Shown: positions 7,795-16,964 of the stretch, piece by piece
How positions within the stretch are numbered: the stretch's first letter is position 1
Layout: each line of letters opens with the position of its first letter
From: Bacillus sp. B15-48
GTDB lineage: Bacteria; Bacillota; Bacilli; Bacillales; Cytobacillaceae
Length of the DNA stretch: 64,000 nt
Assembly (NCBI RefSeq): GCF_016879755.1
Contig: NZ_WOFU01000003.1
Location: 62,001 to 126,000, forward strand
Direction: 5' to 3'
Position numbers and translations under genes: made by a program
The notes under the pieces: model-generated
Seen by the model: only the letters and a program-made list of their open reading frames with translations
The model's database searches: none
Told to the model about the DNA's origin: nothing

Positions 7795-9858
7795 ATGAAA
7801 AAGAAGAAAAAATCACCAATTATTTTAAAAATGAATATCTTATTCTTTCTTGTTTTCCTGCTATTTTTCCTGCTAATCCTGAGATTAGGATTTGTCCAAA
7901 TTGTTCACGGAAAAGATTATCAACGTGAGATCGAACGAAAAGAGGATATTACGATTAATAATCCAGTCCCACGAGGAAGAATACTTGATCGAGATTTTCA
8001 AGTGATCGTTGATAATGTAGCAAAAAAATCAATTATTTATACAAATGGAGGTCATAGCCCAAATGAAAAACTCCAGATTGCCGAAAAACTATCACTTTTG
8101 ATTGAAAAGAAAACTGATCGGGTACGTCTACGAGATAAAAAAGATTACTGGATTATGAAAAATCCCGAGCGAGCGGAGCAGCTAATTACATCCGCAGAAA
8201 AGAAATTAGCAAAACAAAAAAAACTGAGCAGTGACCAAATCTATAAATTAAAGTTAGACAGAATAACTGATGAACATTTAAAAGAGTTAAGCAAAGAAGA
8301 CCTTGAGATTTTAGCGATTTTCAGAATTTTAAATCATGGATATAAGTTTTCACCGCAAATCATTAAAAATGAGGATGTCACTCCTAAGGAATTTGCAAAA
8401 GTCAGTGAACACCTTGACTCTCTTCCAGGAATAGATACAACTATTGATTGGGAACGTTCATATGAATATGAAGATACTTTAAGGTCAGTTTTAGGTGTCG
8501 TTAGTTCTTCTTCTGAAGGATTACCAGCAGATCAAATTGATGACTACCTGTCGCGTGGATATTCAAGAAATGACCGTGTCGGAAAAAGTTATTTAGAAAA
8601 ACAATACGAGGATGTTTTACATGGCCGAAAAGAGAAAGTAGTCAATATCACGAACAAACGTGGTCAATTAATCGATACGAAGATAAAGACAGAAGGGAAA
8701 AAAGGGAAAGATCTAATCCTTTCTATAAATATGGACTTGCAACAAATTGTAGAGAAAATCATTGAAGAAGAATTATGGAAAGCAAAAGAAAGGCCAGGAA
8801 CAGAATTGCTTGACCGAGCCTATGTCGTGTTAATGGACCCTTTTTCAGGGCAAGTTTTAAGCATGGCTGGAAAAAGAATTGTAAGAAACAAAAAAACTGG
8901 TAAGTCTGTCATGATTGATGATGCATTAGGAAATATATCAACCACCTACACTGTCGGGTCAACTGTTAAAGGAGCCACCATCCTTACAGGTTTTAAAACT
9001 GGTGCCATAAAACCATTCACTTACTTTGATGATAAAGGGATTAAAATAAAAGCCACCCCATTAAAAGCTTCCTACGCTTATCTTGGAGTATTAAATGAAG
9101 TAGATGCTTTAAAAAAATCCTCCAATGTCTATATGTTTCGTACAGTAATTAAAATGGGGAATGGAAAGTACCAATACGATCAGCCATTGAACTTGAATTC
9201 AGACGTTTTTAATACAATCCGTAGTTCTTTTGCCTCATTTGGACTTGGGATAAGAACAGGAATTGATTTACCAAATGAACAATCAGGCTTTAAAGGGGGA
9301 AGTCATCTACCTGGATACGCGCTTGATTTAGTCATCGGACAATATGATACGTATTCAACGATGCAATTAGCCCAATACGTTTCAACGATTGCAAATGGTG
9401 GTTTTCGTATGCAACCCCAAATTGTTCAAGAAATTCTTGAACCAGAGAGTATAACCAGCAGAGTCGACCATGTATCACACGTATTACAACCTAAAGTATT
9501 AAACTCTATTGATATGAATGAAGAGTGGATGCAAAGAGTACAGCTGGGATTTAAAAAAGCATTAACTGAACCAGGAGGTACAGGATACCACTTCTTTGGG
9601 GATGCCCCCTATTCACCGGCAGGAAAAACTGGAACTGCTCAGGCGTTTTATGATGGCCCAATGCGAAAGCAGTATGGAAAAATCCCTCCTGAAATTTCAA
9701 ACTTAAGCCTTGTTGCCTATGCTCCTTCAAATCAGCCAGAAGTCGCTATGGCCGTATTAGTTCCATGGGCTTCGCAAGGGAAAGAAGATCATAAGACAAA
9801 CTTAAAAATTGGTCGGAGAGTGATGGATGCATATTTTAATCTAAAAAGGAACCAATAG
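7795..9858 (+). CDS. Class B penicillin-binding protein (PBP2 type transpeptidase)
   Basis: A 687-residue cell-wall transpeptidase. After a lysine-rich cytoplasmic tip there is one membrane anchor (residues about 12-35), then a PBP dimerisation domain starting near NPVPRGRILDRD. The C-terminal transpeptidase domain carries S-T-V-K (active serine 389), the SSN motif (KKSSNVYM) and K-T-G-T (lysine 611). The layout fits B. subtilis PbpA/PbpH, the redundant rod-shape elongation transpeptidases. It is monocistronic, with a terminator behind it. The exact paralogue cannot be settled from sequence reading alone. Confidence 0.9.
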   Translation: MKKKKKSPIILKMNILFFLVFLLFFLLILRLGFVQIVHGKDYQREIERKEDITINNPVPRGRILDRDFQVIVDNVAKKSIIYTNGGHSPNEKLQIAEKLSLLIEKKTDRVRLRDKKDYWIMKNPERAEQLITSAEKKLAKQKKLSSDQIYKLKLDRITDEHLKELSKEDLEILAIFRILNHGYKFSPQIIKNEDVTPKEFAKVSEHLDSLPGIDTTIDWERSYEYEDTLRSVLGVVSSSSEGLPADQIDDYLSRGYSRNDRVGKSYLEKQYEDVLHGRKEKVVNITNKRGQLIDTKIKTEGKKGKDLILSINMDLQQIVEKIIEEELWKAKERPGTELLDRAYVVLMDPFSGQVLSMAGKRIVRNKKTGKSVMIDDALGNISTTYTVGSTVKGATILTGFKTGAIKPFTYFDDKGIKIKATPLKASYAYLGVLNEVDALKKSSNVYMFRTVIKMGNGKYQYDQPLNLNSDVFNTIRSSFASFGLGIRTGIDLPNEQSGFKGGSHLPGYALDLVIGQYDTYSTMQLAQYVSTIANGGFRMQPQIVQEILEPESITSRVDHVSHVLQPKVLNSIDMNEEWMQRVQLGFKKALTEPGGTGYHFFGDAPYSPAGKTGTAQAFYDGPMRKQYGKIPPEISNLSLVAYAPSNQPEVAMAVLVPWASQGKEDHKTNLKIGRRVMDAYFNLKRNQ

Positions 9859-9873
9859 GAAACGTATAGAAAT

Positions 9874-9911
9874 GCAAGAGACAATCCGTTCATTCGATTG
9901 CCTCTTGCCTT
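9874..9911 (+). terminator. Intrinsic terminator after the class B PBP gene
   Basis: GCAAGAG-A-CAATC pairs with GATTG-C-CTCTTGC around an unpaired loop, followed by CTTT. The T-run is short. Confidence 0.65.
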
Positions 9912-10049
9912 TAACTATAACCTTTTAAAAGAAATCAAACTAACAGATCTTCCCTTTCTTATTTACTAGAAGATTATTAACCAAAAAAGAGAAGATTTCT
10001 GTTATAGTAGTGTTTGAGATAAGAGAACAGGAAAGGAATTTAATCAACT

Positions 10050-10850
10050 ATGAAATGCTTCTCAATTGATTTAGACGGGACACTCTTAAATTCAAGTCAT
10101 GAAATTTCCAAGAAGAATTTACAAACTTTAAATGAATTAAAGGAACAAGGACATTCCCTTATCTTAAACACTGGTCGCGCCTATAAAGATGTCATTAAAA
10201 TTGATCAAATAAAAAAAATGCAAATACCTATTTTCTGTGTTAATGGATCGGTTTTATATTCCGCGACAGGAAAACTTTTGTATGAGGCTACAATCCCTCT
10301 AAACACCTATAAAAAATTATTTTCCATTCTTAAAAATATAGAGGACGTAGGAATTCTTGTTTACACAAAAGACGGTGGTTTTCCATCGACATTACCACCA
10401 CTACATCATAAAAGTAAGGAAGAATTACATTCACTTTTCAATGAATTCGATTATGATATAATTCTTAGCAACAGTGATTTAAAGATTTATAAGCTCATTG
10501 CTCTCGTACACAATGATCGATTAGAAAAAATCGAAAAAGTTAAAGAGAGTTTATTCGGTAATTTCAATCTTTCAATTGCTTCTTCGTTCCCAAATAATGT
10601 TGAAATTACATCTGGAGATGCTCATAAAGGAAAAGCGATATTACGCTACCAAGAAATGATGAATGTAACATTTGATGAAATCTTTGCCTTTGGTGATGGA
10701 GGAAATGACCTCGCTCAATTTGAAGTTGCAACAGTTTCCGTTGCAATGGGCAATGCCCCCCTTGAAATCCAACAGAGTGCAGACATCATTACTAAAACAA
10801 ATGATGATGATGGTTTTGCCCATGCTGTTCATCATCTGTTGAACCTTTAA
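10050..10850 (+). CDS. Cof-type HAD-IIB family phosphatase
   Basis: A 266-residue haloacid-dehalogenase-fold hydrolase. Motif I is DLDGTLLNSS at the N-terminus, motif II is the threonine in ILNTGRAY, and motif IV is GDGGNDLAQF near residue 215. A cap domain of about 90 residues in the middle makes it subclass IIB (Cof type). These enzymes dephosphorylate sugar phosphates, FMN or other small phosphates; the substrate cannot be predicted. It is monocistronic and has its own terminator. Confidence 0.9.
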   Translation: MKCFSIDLDGTLLNSSHEISKKNLQTLNELKEQGHSLILNTGRAYKDVIKIDQIKKMQIPIFCVNGSVLYSATGKLLYEATIPLNTYKKLFSILKNIEDVGILVYTKDGGFPSTLPPLHHKSKEELHSLFNEFDYDIILSNSDLKIYKLIALVHNDRLEKIEKVKESLFGNFNLSIASSFPNNVEITSGDAHKGKAILRYQEMMNVTFDEIFAFGDGGNDLAQFEVATVSVAMGNAPLEIQQSADIITKTNDDDGFAHAVHHLLNL

Positions 10851-10854
10851 ACCG

Positions 10855-10891
10855 CCGAAAAGAACTTGGAGGCTATCCAAGTTCTTTTCGG
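10855..10891 (+). terminator. Intrinsic terminator after the HAD phosphatase gene
   Basis: A perfect 15-base stem, CCGAAAAGAACTTGG with CCAAGTTCTTTTCGG, encloses a 7-base loop directly behind the stop codon. No long T-run follows on the plus strand. Confidence 0.7.
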
Positions 10892-11085
10892 TAAGTCAAT
10901 GAACGATGAGTCCGAAAATCGTGCTATTACAATTAAAAAGGAGACGGTTTAATCTGGCTACGACGAAAAAACTCTGTCTTCTCCCCCCAAAAAAGACCAT
11001 TAACGCAAAGCATCAATGGTAGTGAACGTTATAAAGTTAGATCATCCCAATTCCCCCAAAAACTATTTAAACGGTAATTCCTTTT

Positions 11086-11826
11086 CTAAATAACGACTCC
11101 ACCATCGATATTCAAAATTGTACCTGTAATAAACCCTGCCTCATCTGAAGCTAGAAACATATAACCATTTGCAATATCTTCAGGAGTTCCCATTCTATTT
11201 AGTACCGATTTAGACTTCATCATATCTTTCACTTTATCTGGCATTTTATCTACCATTTTTGTTAAAGTAAAACCAGGAGCAATGGCATTTACTCGTATCC
11301 CATATTTACCTAGTTCCTTTGCCCACGTCTTTGTCATTCCATTTACTCCCCACTTGGAAGCTGCATAATTTGTTTGCCCAAAATTCCCATAAATCCCAAC
11401 TACAGAGGATGCATTTAAAATGACTCCACTTTTCTGCTCTTTCATTACTTCTGCCGCTGCTTGTGCTACATTAAATACTCCTTTTAAATTGACGTCAATC
11501 ACTTGGTCCCATTGTTCTTCAGTCATCTTTTCAAGTCTAGCATCTTTCGTAATTCCTGCATTATTAATGACAATATCAATTCTACCGTAGTGAGCGTTGG
11601 TCTTACTCATTAAATGTGCAACTTGATCACGATTTGTAACATCTGTCTCAAATTCAATTGTCTCTCCTCCAAATTGATGGATGGCGGCAGCTGTCCGCTT
11701 TAGGTCTCCCTTATTTAGATCAGCGAGCACTACCTTAGCACCTTCTTCGGCAAACTTTTTAGCCGTTGCTTCACCAATTCCTCCACTTGCACCTGTAATA
11801 ATCGCCACCTTATCTTTTAATCTCAT
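11086..11826 (-). CDS. Short-chain dehydrogenase, FabG/PhaB-like
   Basis: A 246-residue SDR. The nucleotide-binding site is TGASGGIGEA, then NNAG, and the catalytic serine-tyrosine-lysine appears as NASSVVG and YAASK. Closest in type to 3-oxoacyl-ACP reductases and acetoacetyl-CoA reductases. The ATG at 11826 was chosen over one at 11832 because the AAGGAG site is eight bases from it. It lies beside the PHA cluster, which has its own phaB at 14541, so it may supply 3-hydroxyacyl-CoA or belong to fatty acid metabolism. The substrate is not decided. Confidence 0.8.
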   Translation of the reverse strand: MRLKDKVAIITGASGGIGEATAKKFAEEGAKVVLADLNKGDLKRTAAAIHQFGGETIEFETDVTNRDQVAHLMSKTNAHYGRIDIVINNAGITKDARLEKMTEEQWDQVIDVNLKGVFNVAQAAAEVMKEQKSGVILNASSVVGIYGNFGQTNYAASKWGVNGMTKTWAKELGKYGIRVNAIAPGFTLTKMVDKMPDKVKDMMKSKSVLNRMGTPEDIANGYMFLASDEAGFITGTILNIDGGVVI

Positions 11827-11832
11827 TATCAT

Positions 11833-12262
11833 GTCTCCTTTGTAATCATTTTTCCTAAACGAATCGAGTAATCACCAATTACTAACATCTAATAAGCCAT
11901 ACCACCCCCTTAAAAACAATATACATAAGTGATGAATGACACCATCCGAAAAGGGACAGTTTCCTTAACATAGAATAAAAAAGATTTCTTATTTAAGTCA
12001 AAACCAAGGGAATATGAAATAAATGAATAATAGTAGAGGAACGTTAGAAATATAAGAACGAACTGGTGACATTTTCGAATTATTACCAATTAGACTTGAG
12101 GGATATAAAACGGAAGAAAGAGCTTTCATTTTGTTGCGATTTTAATAAGCCAATATAGGAAGCAATGCCTCTACTTACAGAAAATTTGTAAGAAGAAGGG
12201 AGGAGCATAGACTAATTGCTATTAAACAAATAATTGCTAGCTTCTCCCCCCCAGTTAATTGA
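11833..12262. other. 430-bp gap between the SDR gene and phaP
   Basis: AT-rich sequence without a convincing reading frame. TAATTGCTA occurs twice within about 30 bases near 12211-12240, close to the phaP 3' end. I see no clear terminator, promoter or RNA. Confidence 0.5.
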
Positions 12263-12778
12263 TTACTTCGACAAACTTGGATTAAATTCAAATAATTTGA
12301 AGATGCCTAATTGTGTTTGCTTCATTTGTTCAAAAACACCTTCATATGCTTTTGAGATTTCGTCTCGTGTTTTTTGTTGCTGTCCAATTGCTTTCGTATA
12401 ATTTTTTTCGATTTGTTCACCAGTTGTTGAAAGGAGATCTAAGGAAGCTTTCCCAGGAAGAAATGCAATTGTTTGTGACCTATGTCCGATTTCCTCCATT
12501 TTTTCTACTAATTCAGTTAAGTTCACTCCATTAAACGCCAATTTGTTATCTGTTAACAATTTTTGGGCGTTTTCCTTCCATTCACTTGTCAATTTTTTTG
12601 AATTCTCTTCCATTTGACATAATTGATTTCTTGTTCCTTGAATCCATTCATTTTGATTCTTAATTGCCTCTAGTGATTTTTGCTCAATCTCTTCAATATA
12701 TTCAAACTGATTTGACCATCCATTGAAGAAAATATCCATTACATTTGTATTTTGTTTCTCATCTCTTTTTACCGCCAT
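12263..12778 (-). CDS. phaP: PHA granule-associated phasin PhaP
   Basis: A 171-residue, hydrophilic, helix-rich protein with many Gln, Glu and Lys residues and no signal or membrane segment, matching the Bacillus PhaP phasin (e.g. WSNQFEYIEEIEQKSLEAIK, IFKLFEFNPSL at the end). Phasins coat the surface of polyhydroxybutyrate granules and control their size. A GGAGGT site precedes the ATG. It lies 98 bp downstream of phaQ on the same strand, the arrangement known from B. megaterium, so PhaQ-controlled expression is likely. Confidence 0.92.
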   Translation of the reverse strand: MAVKRDEKQNTNVMDIFFNGWSNQFEYIEEIEQKSLEAIKNQNEWIQGTRNQLCQMEENSKKLTSEWKENAQKLLTDNKLAFNGVNLTELVEKMEEIGHRSQTIAFLPGKASLDLLSTTGEQIEKNYTKAIGQQQKTRDEISKAYEGVFEQMKQTQLGIFKLFEFNPSLSK

Positions 12779-12876
12779 TTTAGAACCTCCAAAATAATTT
12801 ATTTTAAATTAGTCATTACTGACTTTTATAAAAACTTAAACAATGACCTCTTTTCTTTCGGTCAGTGCTTTCGTTC

Positions 12877-13329
12877 TTAAAGTTTTTTGCTGCCTTTTCT
12901 TTGAGGTAATTTCTCTTCAGACTTTTTTTCTTCTTTCTTTGGTGTTATTCCAGGCGGTACGAAGAAATTACTATAGATGGAAAAGAACTGGTCCAGCATT
13001 TTTTGATAATGATTGAGTGAATTAGCCCATACATCTAAATACTCCTCACCCGCTGATGTTATCGAATAGATTCGTTTTGCTGGCCCTGAAGATGTTGTAT
13101 CCCATGTTGATGTAACCAAATTATCCTTTTCAAGCTGTCGTAGGATACGATAGAAATTTCCTTGATCAACAGAAGTTATTCCAAATTGGACTAATTTCTG
13201 CATTAATTCGTATCCATGTGCGTTCCAATCCCTGAGATGTAATAGTAGTACTGGAACAACAAAATTTTTTGGTGTACTACCGATGTTGTCAGTAGCATTC
13301 TTATTTTGACTATTTCGTTTGGAAGCCAA
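12877..13329 (-). CDS. phaQ: PHB-responsive repressor PhaQ (PadR-like)
   Basis: A PadR-type regulator of 150 residues. A winged-helix region (LLLHLRDWNAHGYELMQKL, then VDQGNFYRILRQLEKDNLV) is followed by a helical tail. In B. megaterium PhaQ represses phaQ and phaP and is released by the polymer itself. The frame opens at a GTG (13338), but TTG at 13329 fits the AAGGTGAT ribosome site better. A palindrome over the -10 box upstream is the likely operator. It is divergent from phaR. Confidence 0.9.
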   Translation of the reverse strand: MASKRNSQNKNATDNIGSTPKNFVVPVLLLHLRDWNAHGYELMQKLVQFGITSVDQGNFYRILRQLEKDNLVTSTWDTTSSGPAKRIYSITSAGEEYLDVWANSLNHYQKMLDQFFSIYSNFFVPPGITPKKEEKKSEEKLPQRKGSKKL

Positions 13330-13364
13330 CCTAATCACCTTCTAATTATGTTTCTAACCTATAT

Positions 13365-13397
13365 GTGTAATTTACACCTATCTGACTTAAATGTCAA
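13365..13397 (-). promoter_or_regulatory. phaQ promoter with overlapping operator palindrome
   Basis: On the minus strand TTGACA (13392-13397) and TAAATT (13369-13374) are exactly 17 bases apart, a strong housekeeping promoter. The palindrome GTGTAA-T-TTACAC (13365-13377) covers the -10 box. Its position suits autorepression by the PadR-type PhaQ. Confidence 0.75.
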
Positions 13398-13591
13398 CTA
13401 CTTCCTTTTTAGTTATATTTCACCAAAATTCTTCTCTTTTCAACAAGAAAAACTCTCTTATTGTCGAAATTTGTTGTAAATTCAGATAATTTCTTGTTTT
13501 TTATTTTCCCAAAACTAGGTTGTTTTACTATACGATTAACATTGTACTGTAAAAAAATGAAATAAAGTCTTTTATTAGGGAGATGGTTTAA

Positions 13592-14044
13592 GTGAAGGAT
13601 AATACAATGTTAGACCCTTTTACCGTTTGGAAAACATTCTATGAAACGACCGAATCGAATCTCAGTGATACGATTCATGAAACATTACAAAAAGAATCGT
13701 TCGCTGAATGGTTAGGACATTTTCAAGGAGGATACCTGCAATATCAGCAATTAATTCAAAACACGACTGATGCCTACTTAAAACAAATTAACATGCCTAC
13801 TCGTGATGAGATATCAAATATCGCCTCATTAATCATAAACTTAGAAGACAAAGTGGAAAATCTTGATGAAAAAATTGAAGACGAATTATTAAATCATTCA
13901 ACTTCATCAGAAGTAGCAAAACTAAAAACGAGTATCTCTAAACTAGAGAAAAAAATGGACCTAATCTTAACGGCATTAACAAAGGAAGCTGAATCAAGTC
14001 CGAAATCTACGTTTACAGAAAAAACAAATGATAAATCATCATAA
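13592..14044 (+). CDS. phaR: Class IV PHA synthase subunit PhaR
   Basis: A 150-residue helical, charged protein, the partner subunit needed by class IV synthases of Bacillus. It begins GTG (MKDNTMLDPFTVWK) with a GGGAGATGG site; WKTFYETTE and the coiled-coil-like ASLIINLEDKVENLDEKIED region are typical. It should form a complex with PhaC. Normally phaR, phaB and phaC are one close operon; here 496 bp with an IS-like relic separate phaR from phaB. A candidate promoter (TTGTTT-17-TGTACT) lies upstream near 13530-13560. Confidence 0.92.
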   Translation: MKDNTMLDPFTVWKTFYETTESNLSDTIHETLQKESFAEWLGHFQGGYLQYQQLIQNTTDAYLKQINMPTRDEISNIASLIINLEDKVENLDEKIEDELLNHSTSSEVAKLKTSISKLEKKMDLILTALTKEAESSPKSTFTEKTNDKSS

Positions 14045-14051
14045 CGTCAAC

Positions 14052-14470
14052 AACTCATGACTAAAGTCACGAGCTTGTGAAGGCAAAAATCGCCTTCTGG
14101 TATCAACAGCCCAATATATGCCCGTTGGCATACCGATTCAATCACCTTCTTTAAGAGGTGAACTGTTTGACGAGGAACCAAGCCAACCCCGTATTGATAA
14201 TCACATGTGCTTGGCTATCGCTACATGTAACGGTTTTTGTTCGTGTTGCTTGAACATTTTACGATGCAGAGCTTTTCCTGCATCAACCCTATATGTTCAG
14301 TTTTCAAAGAACAATTTCTAGTTAAATTATAGCATGTATATTGTGCGATACAAAAAGATTAGCTGACATGTCGGATACTTAATCTAGTACAAAAATCTCA
14401 CGATTTTCTAGCACTAGACCGTATCCGAAGGCGATTCATCTCATGACTCAAGTCACGAGGGTTCTCGCCT
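14052..14470. mobile_element. Decayed IS200/IS605-like element without transposase
   Basis: About 420 bp with no credible gene. The hairpin CTCATGACT-NN-AGTCACGAG occurs near both ends in the same orientation (14054-14073 and 14440-14459), as expected for subterminal hairpins of IS200/IS605 elements rather than terminal inverted repeats. The right copy sits in an outer stem AGGCGA ... TCGCCT (14429-14470). Just left of it is a long hairpin: TCGGATAC (14371-14378) pairs with GTATCCGA (14421-14428), with TCTAGT/ACTAGA and AAAATC/GATTTT inside. The left end also has AAGGC ... GCCTT (14080-14096). Family assignment rests on this architecture and on recalled resemblance, not on a match search. Confidence 0.6.
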
Positions 14471-14540
14471 AATCACTAAATACTTATTTTTTTGTAAAAA
14501 TTTTTAAACAAAAATGAAAAGATTTTAGAGGTGTAAAAAA

Positions 14541-15323
14541 ATGGCTTTATTAGTTAATGAAAAGATTCAAGAGAAAACAATCAATGATGGGTTAACAGGA
14601 AAAGTGGCAATTGTTACAGGAGGATCCCGGGGAATTGGGTCTACGATTGCAAAGATGTTAGCTAAAAATGGTGTCGAAGTTGTTATTAATTATAACAGTA
14701 GTAAAGATGCTGCCGAATCAGTTATCGATGAAATTGAGCAATTCGGTGGGAAAGGGATGGCCGTTCAAGCAGACGTTTCTAATCTACAAGAGGCCCAGTC
14801 ATTAGTAGAAAAAACGAAGAATCACTTCGGTAAAATAGATATTCTTATTAATAATGCTGGAATCACAAGAGACCGAACATTAAAAAAACTTAGTAAAGAC
14901 GATTGGGACGAAGTCATTAATGTAAACTTAAATAGTGTATACCACACAACATCTTCTGTCATTCAAACGATGATTGAGCAACAATTTGGTCGCATCATTA
15001 ATATAAGTTCCTTTATTGGACAAGGCGGTGGGTTTGGACAAACCAATTACGCTGCTGCAAAAGCAGGTTTGCTTGGTTTTACTAAATCACTTGCATTAGA
15101 GACAGCTAAAGATGGAATAACTGTGAATGCAGTCTGTCCGGGGTATATTGAAACAGAGATGGTTCAAGCGATTCCCGAAAAAGTACGAGAACAACTTATA
15201 GCCAAAGTTCCGATGCAACGCTTAGGAACGACCTCTGAAATAGCAGATGCCGTGTTATTCTTGGCAAAAAATAGCTATATTACTGGTCAAAGCATTAATG
15301 TAAACGGTGGAATTTATATGTAA
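14541..15323 (+). CDS. phaB: Acetoacetyl-CoA reductase PhaB
   Basis: A 260-residue NADPH-type SDR. TGGSRGIG binds the cofactor; NNAG and the catalytic SS ... YAAAK follow. The N-terminal extension of about 18 residues before the first strand is seen in Bacillus PhaB. It reduces acetoacetyl-CoA to (R)-3-hydroxybutyryl-CoA for polymerisation by PhaRC. A GAGGTG site precedes the ATG; phaC starts 45 bp downstream. The gene is distinct from the SDR at 11086. Confidence 0.92.
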   Translation: MALLVNEKIQEKTINDGLTGKVAIVTGGSRGIGSTIAKMLAKNGVEVVINYNSSKDAAESVIDEIEQFGGKGMAVQADVSNLQEAQSLVEKTKNHFGKIDILINNAGITRDRTLKKLSKDDWDEVINVNLNSVYHTTSSVIQTMIEQQFGRIINISSFIGQGGGFGQTNYAAAKAGLLGFTKSLALETAKDGITVNAVCPGYIETEMVQAIPEKVREQLIAKVPMQRLGTTSEIADAVLFLAKNSYITGQSINVNGGIYM

Positions 15324-15368
15324 TCCGAAGATAAACGAATGATAAAAATGAGGGAGGATTAGACAATT

Positions 15369-16457
15369 ATGGTATGGGCAACTTCAAATTATATGGAAGA
15401 GATGGTTGATACACTTCCAGAAAATATGCAAAAAGAATTTAAGCGGTTTAAACGGGTTTATGAGGTACTTGCAAAGGAGCCTGAACCAAAGGTAGGACAA
15501 ACGCCTAAAGAAGTTATTTGGACTAAAAATAAGGCAAAACTTTACCGTTACCAACCTGCAAAAGTGAAAACAAACAAAGTACCGATTTTAATGATTTATG
15601 CTTTAATAAACAAGCCTTATATACTTGACCTTGCTCCAGGAAGTAGTTTAATTGAGTACTTAACAAATAAAGGCCATGATGTCTACCTATTAGATTGGGG
15701 CACTCCGGGACATGAAGATCGACATATGAAGCTCGATGACTATGTACTTGATTATATCCCTCGTGCAGTAAAGAAAGTACTTCGTACATCTAATGCGAAT
15801 GAAATCACATTATTGGGGTATTGTATAGGTGGAACATTGACATCAATGTTTACTGCCTTGCACCCGCATTTACCGATCCGAAACTTAATTTTCCTAACTA
15901 GTCCATTTGACTTTTCTGATGCAGGTCTATTTACTAATTGGGTAGATGAACGCTATTTCAATTTAGATCAAATGGTGGATACACTTGGAAATATACCACC
16001 GGAAACAATTGACTTTGGTAATAAATTATTAAAGCCACTTGCTAATTATTTTGGTCCTTATATTACTTTAGCTGATCGAGCGGACAATGAACAATTCGTT
16101 CACAACTGGAACCTAATGCAAAAATGGGTTGGAGATGGTGTTCCATTCCCTGGTGAAGCATACCGCCAATGGATTGGTGAGTTTTACCAAAAGAACAAAT
16201 TAATAAAAGACGAACTATACGTCCGGGGTCAGCAAGTTAAATTAAGCAATATCCATGCGAACGTATTGAATATTGCTGCGGACCGTGATCATATCGCCAT
16301 TCCTAAACAAACAGAACGATTAATGGATAAAATATCTAGTAAAGATAAAACGTTCAAGCTCATTCCAGCAGGACATGTATCTGTTACTGTAGGTAAAGGC
16401 GCTGTTAAACATACTTACCCACTAATTGACCAATGGGTAACAGAGCATTCTAATTAA
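15369..16457 (+). CDS. phaC: Class IV polyhydroxyalkanoate synthase PhaC
   Basis: A 362-residue alpha/beta-hydrolase-fold polymerase. The lipase-like box is GYCIGG with catalytic Cys152. The charge relay is completed by Asp307 (AADRDH) and His336 (PAGHVS). The length equals that of the B. megaterium class IV enzyme. It polymerises 3-hydroxyacyl-CoA to PHA at the granule surface together with PhaR. The ribosome site GGGAGGAT lies before the ATG. It is the last gene of the phaBC unit, closed by a terminator. Confidence 0.95.
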   Translation: MVWATSNYMEEMVDTLPENMQKEFKRFKRVYEVLAKEPEPKVGQTPKEVIWTKNKAKLYRYQPAKVKTNKVPILMIYALINKPYILDLAPGSSLIEYLTNKGHDVYLLDWGTPGHEDRHMKLDDYVLDYIPRAVKKVLRTSNANEITLLGYCIGGTLTSMFTALHPHLPIRNLIFLTSPFDFSDAGLFTNWVDERYFNLDQMVDTLGNIPPETIDFGNKLLKPLANYFGPYITLADRADNEQFVHNWNLMQKWVGDGVPFPGEAYRQWIGEFYQKNKLIKDELYVRGQQVKLSNIHANVLNIAADRDHIAIPKQTERLMDKISSKDKTFKLIPAGHVSVTVGKGAVKHTYPLIDQWVTEHSN

Positions 16458-16465
16458 AAATCTGA

Positions 16466-16504
16466 AACGAGCACCTGAAACTTTTTATCAAGTGCTCGTT
16501 TTTT
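16466..16504 (+). terminator. Intrinsic terminator after phaC
   Basis: AACGAGCAC ... GTGCTCGTT with additional inner pairs, followed by TTTTTT. Confidence 0.85.
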
Positions 16505-16551
16505 AATATGGGAAATTTCTTTCCTCTCCTGCTCTTAGTGTCGTGGAAGAG

Positions 16552-16734
16552 TTAATGCATCCCTTTCCATTCGCCCTGGTTTTTAGATGATTTCATCCGT
16601 TTTTCTTTTTCCTTTTTTGCTCTATTCGCAGCTGCACTACCAAATTCACCTGAAAATTCAGAGTCTGTTTTACTAGAATCAAAACCTTGTTTGTTCTTTT
16701 GATCTGCATCATTCTTCTTTGTCCGTTTCGCCAT
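16552..16734 (-). CDS. Small hydrophilic protein, possibly spore-related
   Basis: A 60-residue, Lys/Asp/Ser-rich protein with no membrane segment. It begins MAKRTKKND and has the central stretch SEFSGEFGSAAANRAKKEKE. It is preceded by a GGGGGG-type ribosome site. The composition resembles small acid-soluble spore proteins, but I do not recognise a family, so the spore link is only a guess. It lies convergent with phaC, with a terminator in between. Confidence 0.6.
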   Translation of the reverse strand: MAKRTKKNDADQKNKQGFDSSKTDSEFSGEFGSAAANRAKKEKEKRMKSSKNQGEWKGMH

Positions 16735-16964
16735 TCATATCCCCCCTTCTCCGTTTATTATGGAGGGTCATTCACTTAAATATACGTTACTATGTACTAG
16801 AAAAATTCAAGAATAAAAATAAGAAAAAGGGAATCCAACTAAATTTATTTTTAAGTGAACATTTAATGACATTCCCAAAAAAACATAGCATTGGTGGATT
16901 TTTCTATAGATAATAAAGATAGGTAATCTTTGATAGAAGAAAGATGAAGATTGGAGGTGACGAT

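Noticed and set aside
14118-14321. A 67-codon frame inside the element between phaR and phaB
   Set aside because: No ribosome site, odd composition and hairpins throughout; it looks like a chance frame in a relic.
16719-16913. A 64-codon plus-strand frame upstream of the GNAT gene
   Set aside because: It overlaps the start of the small minus-strand gene, has no ribosome site and lysine-rich chance sequence.
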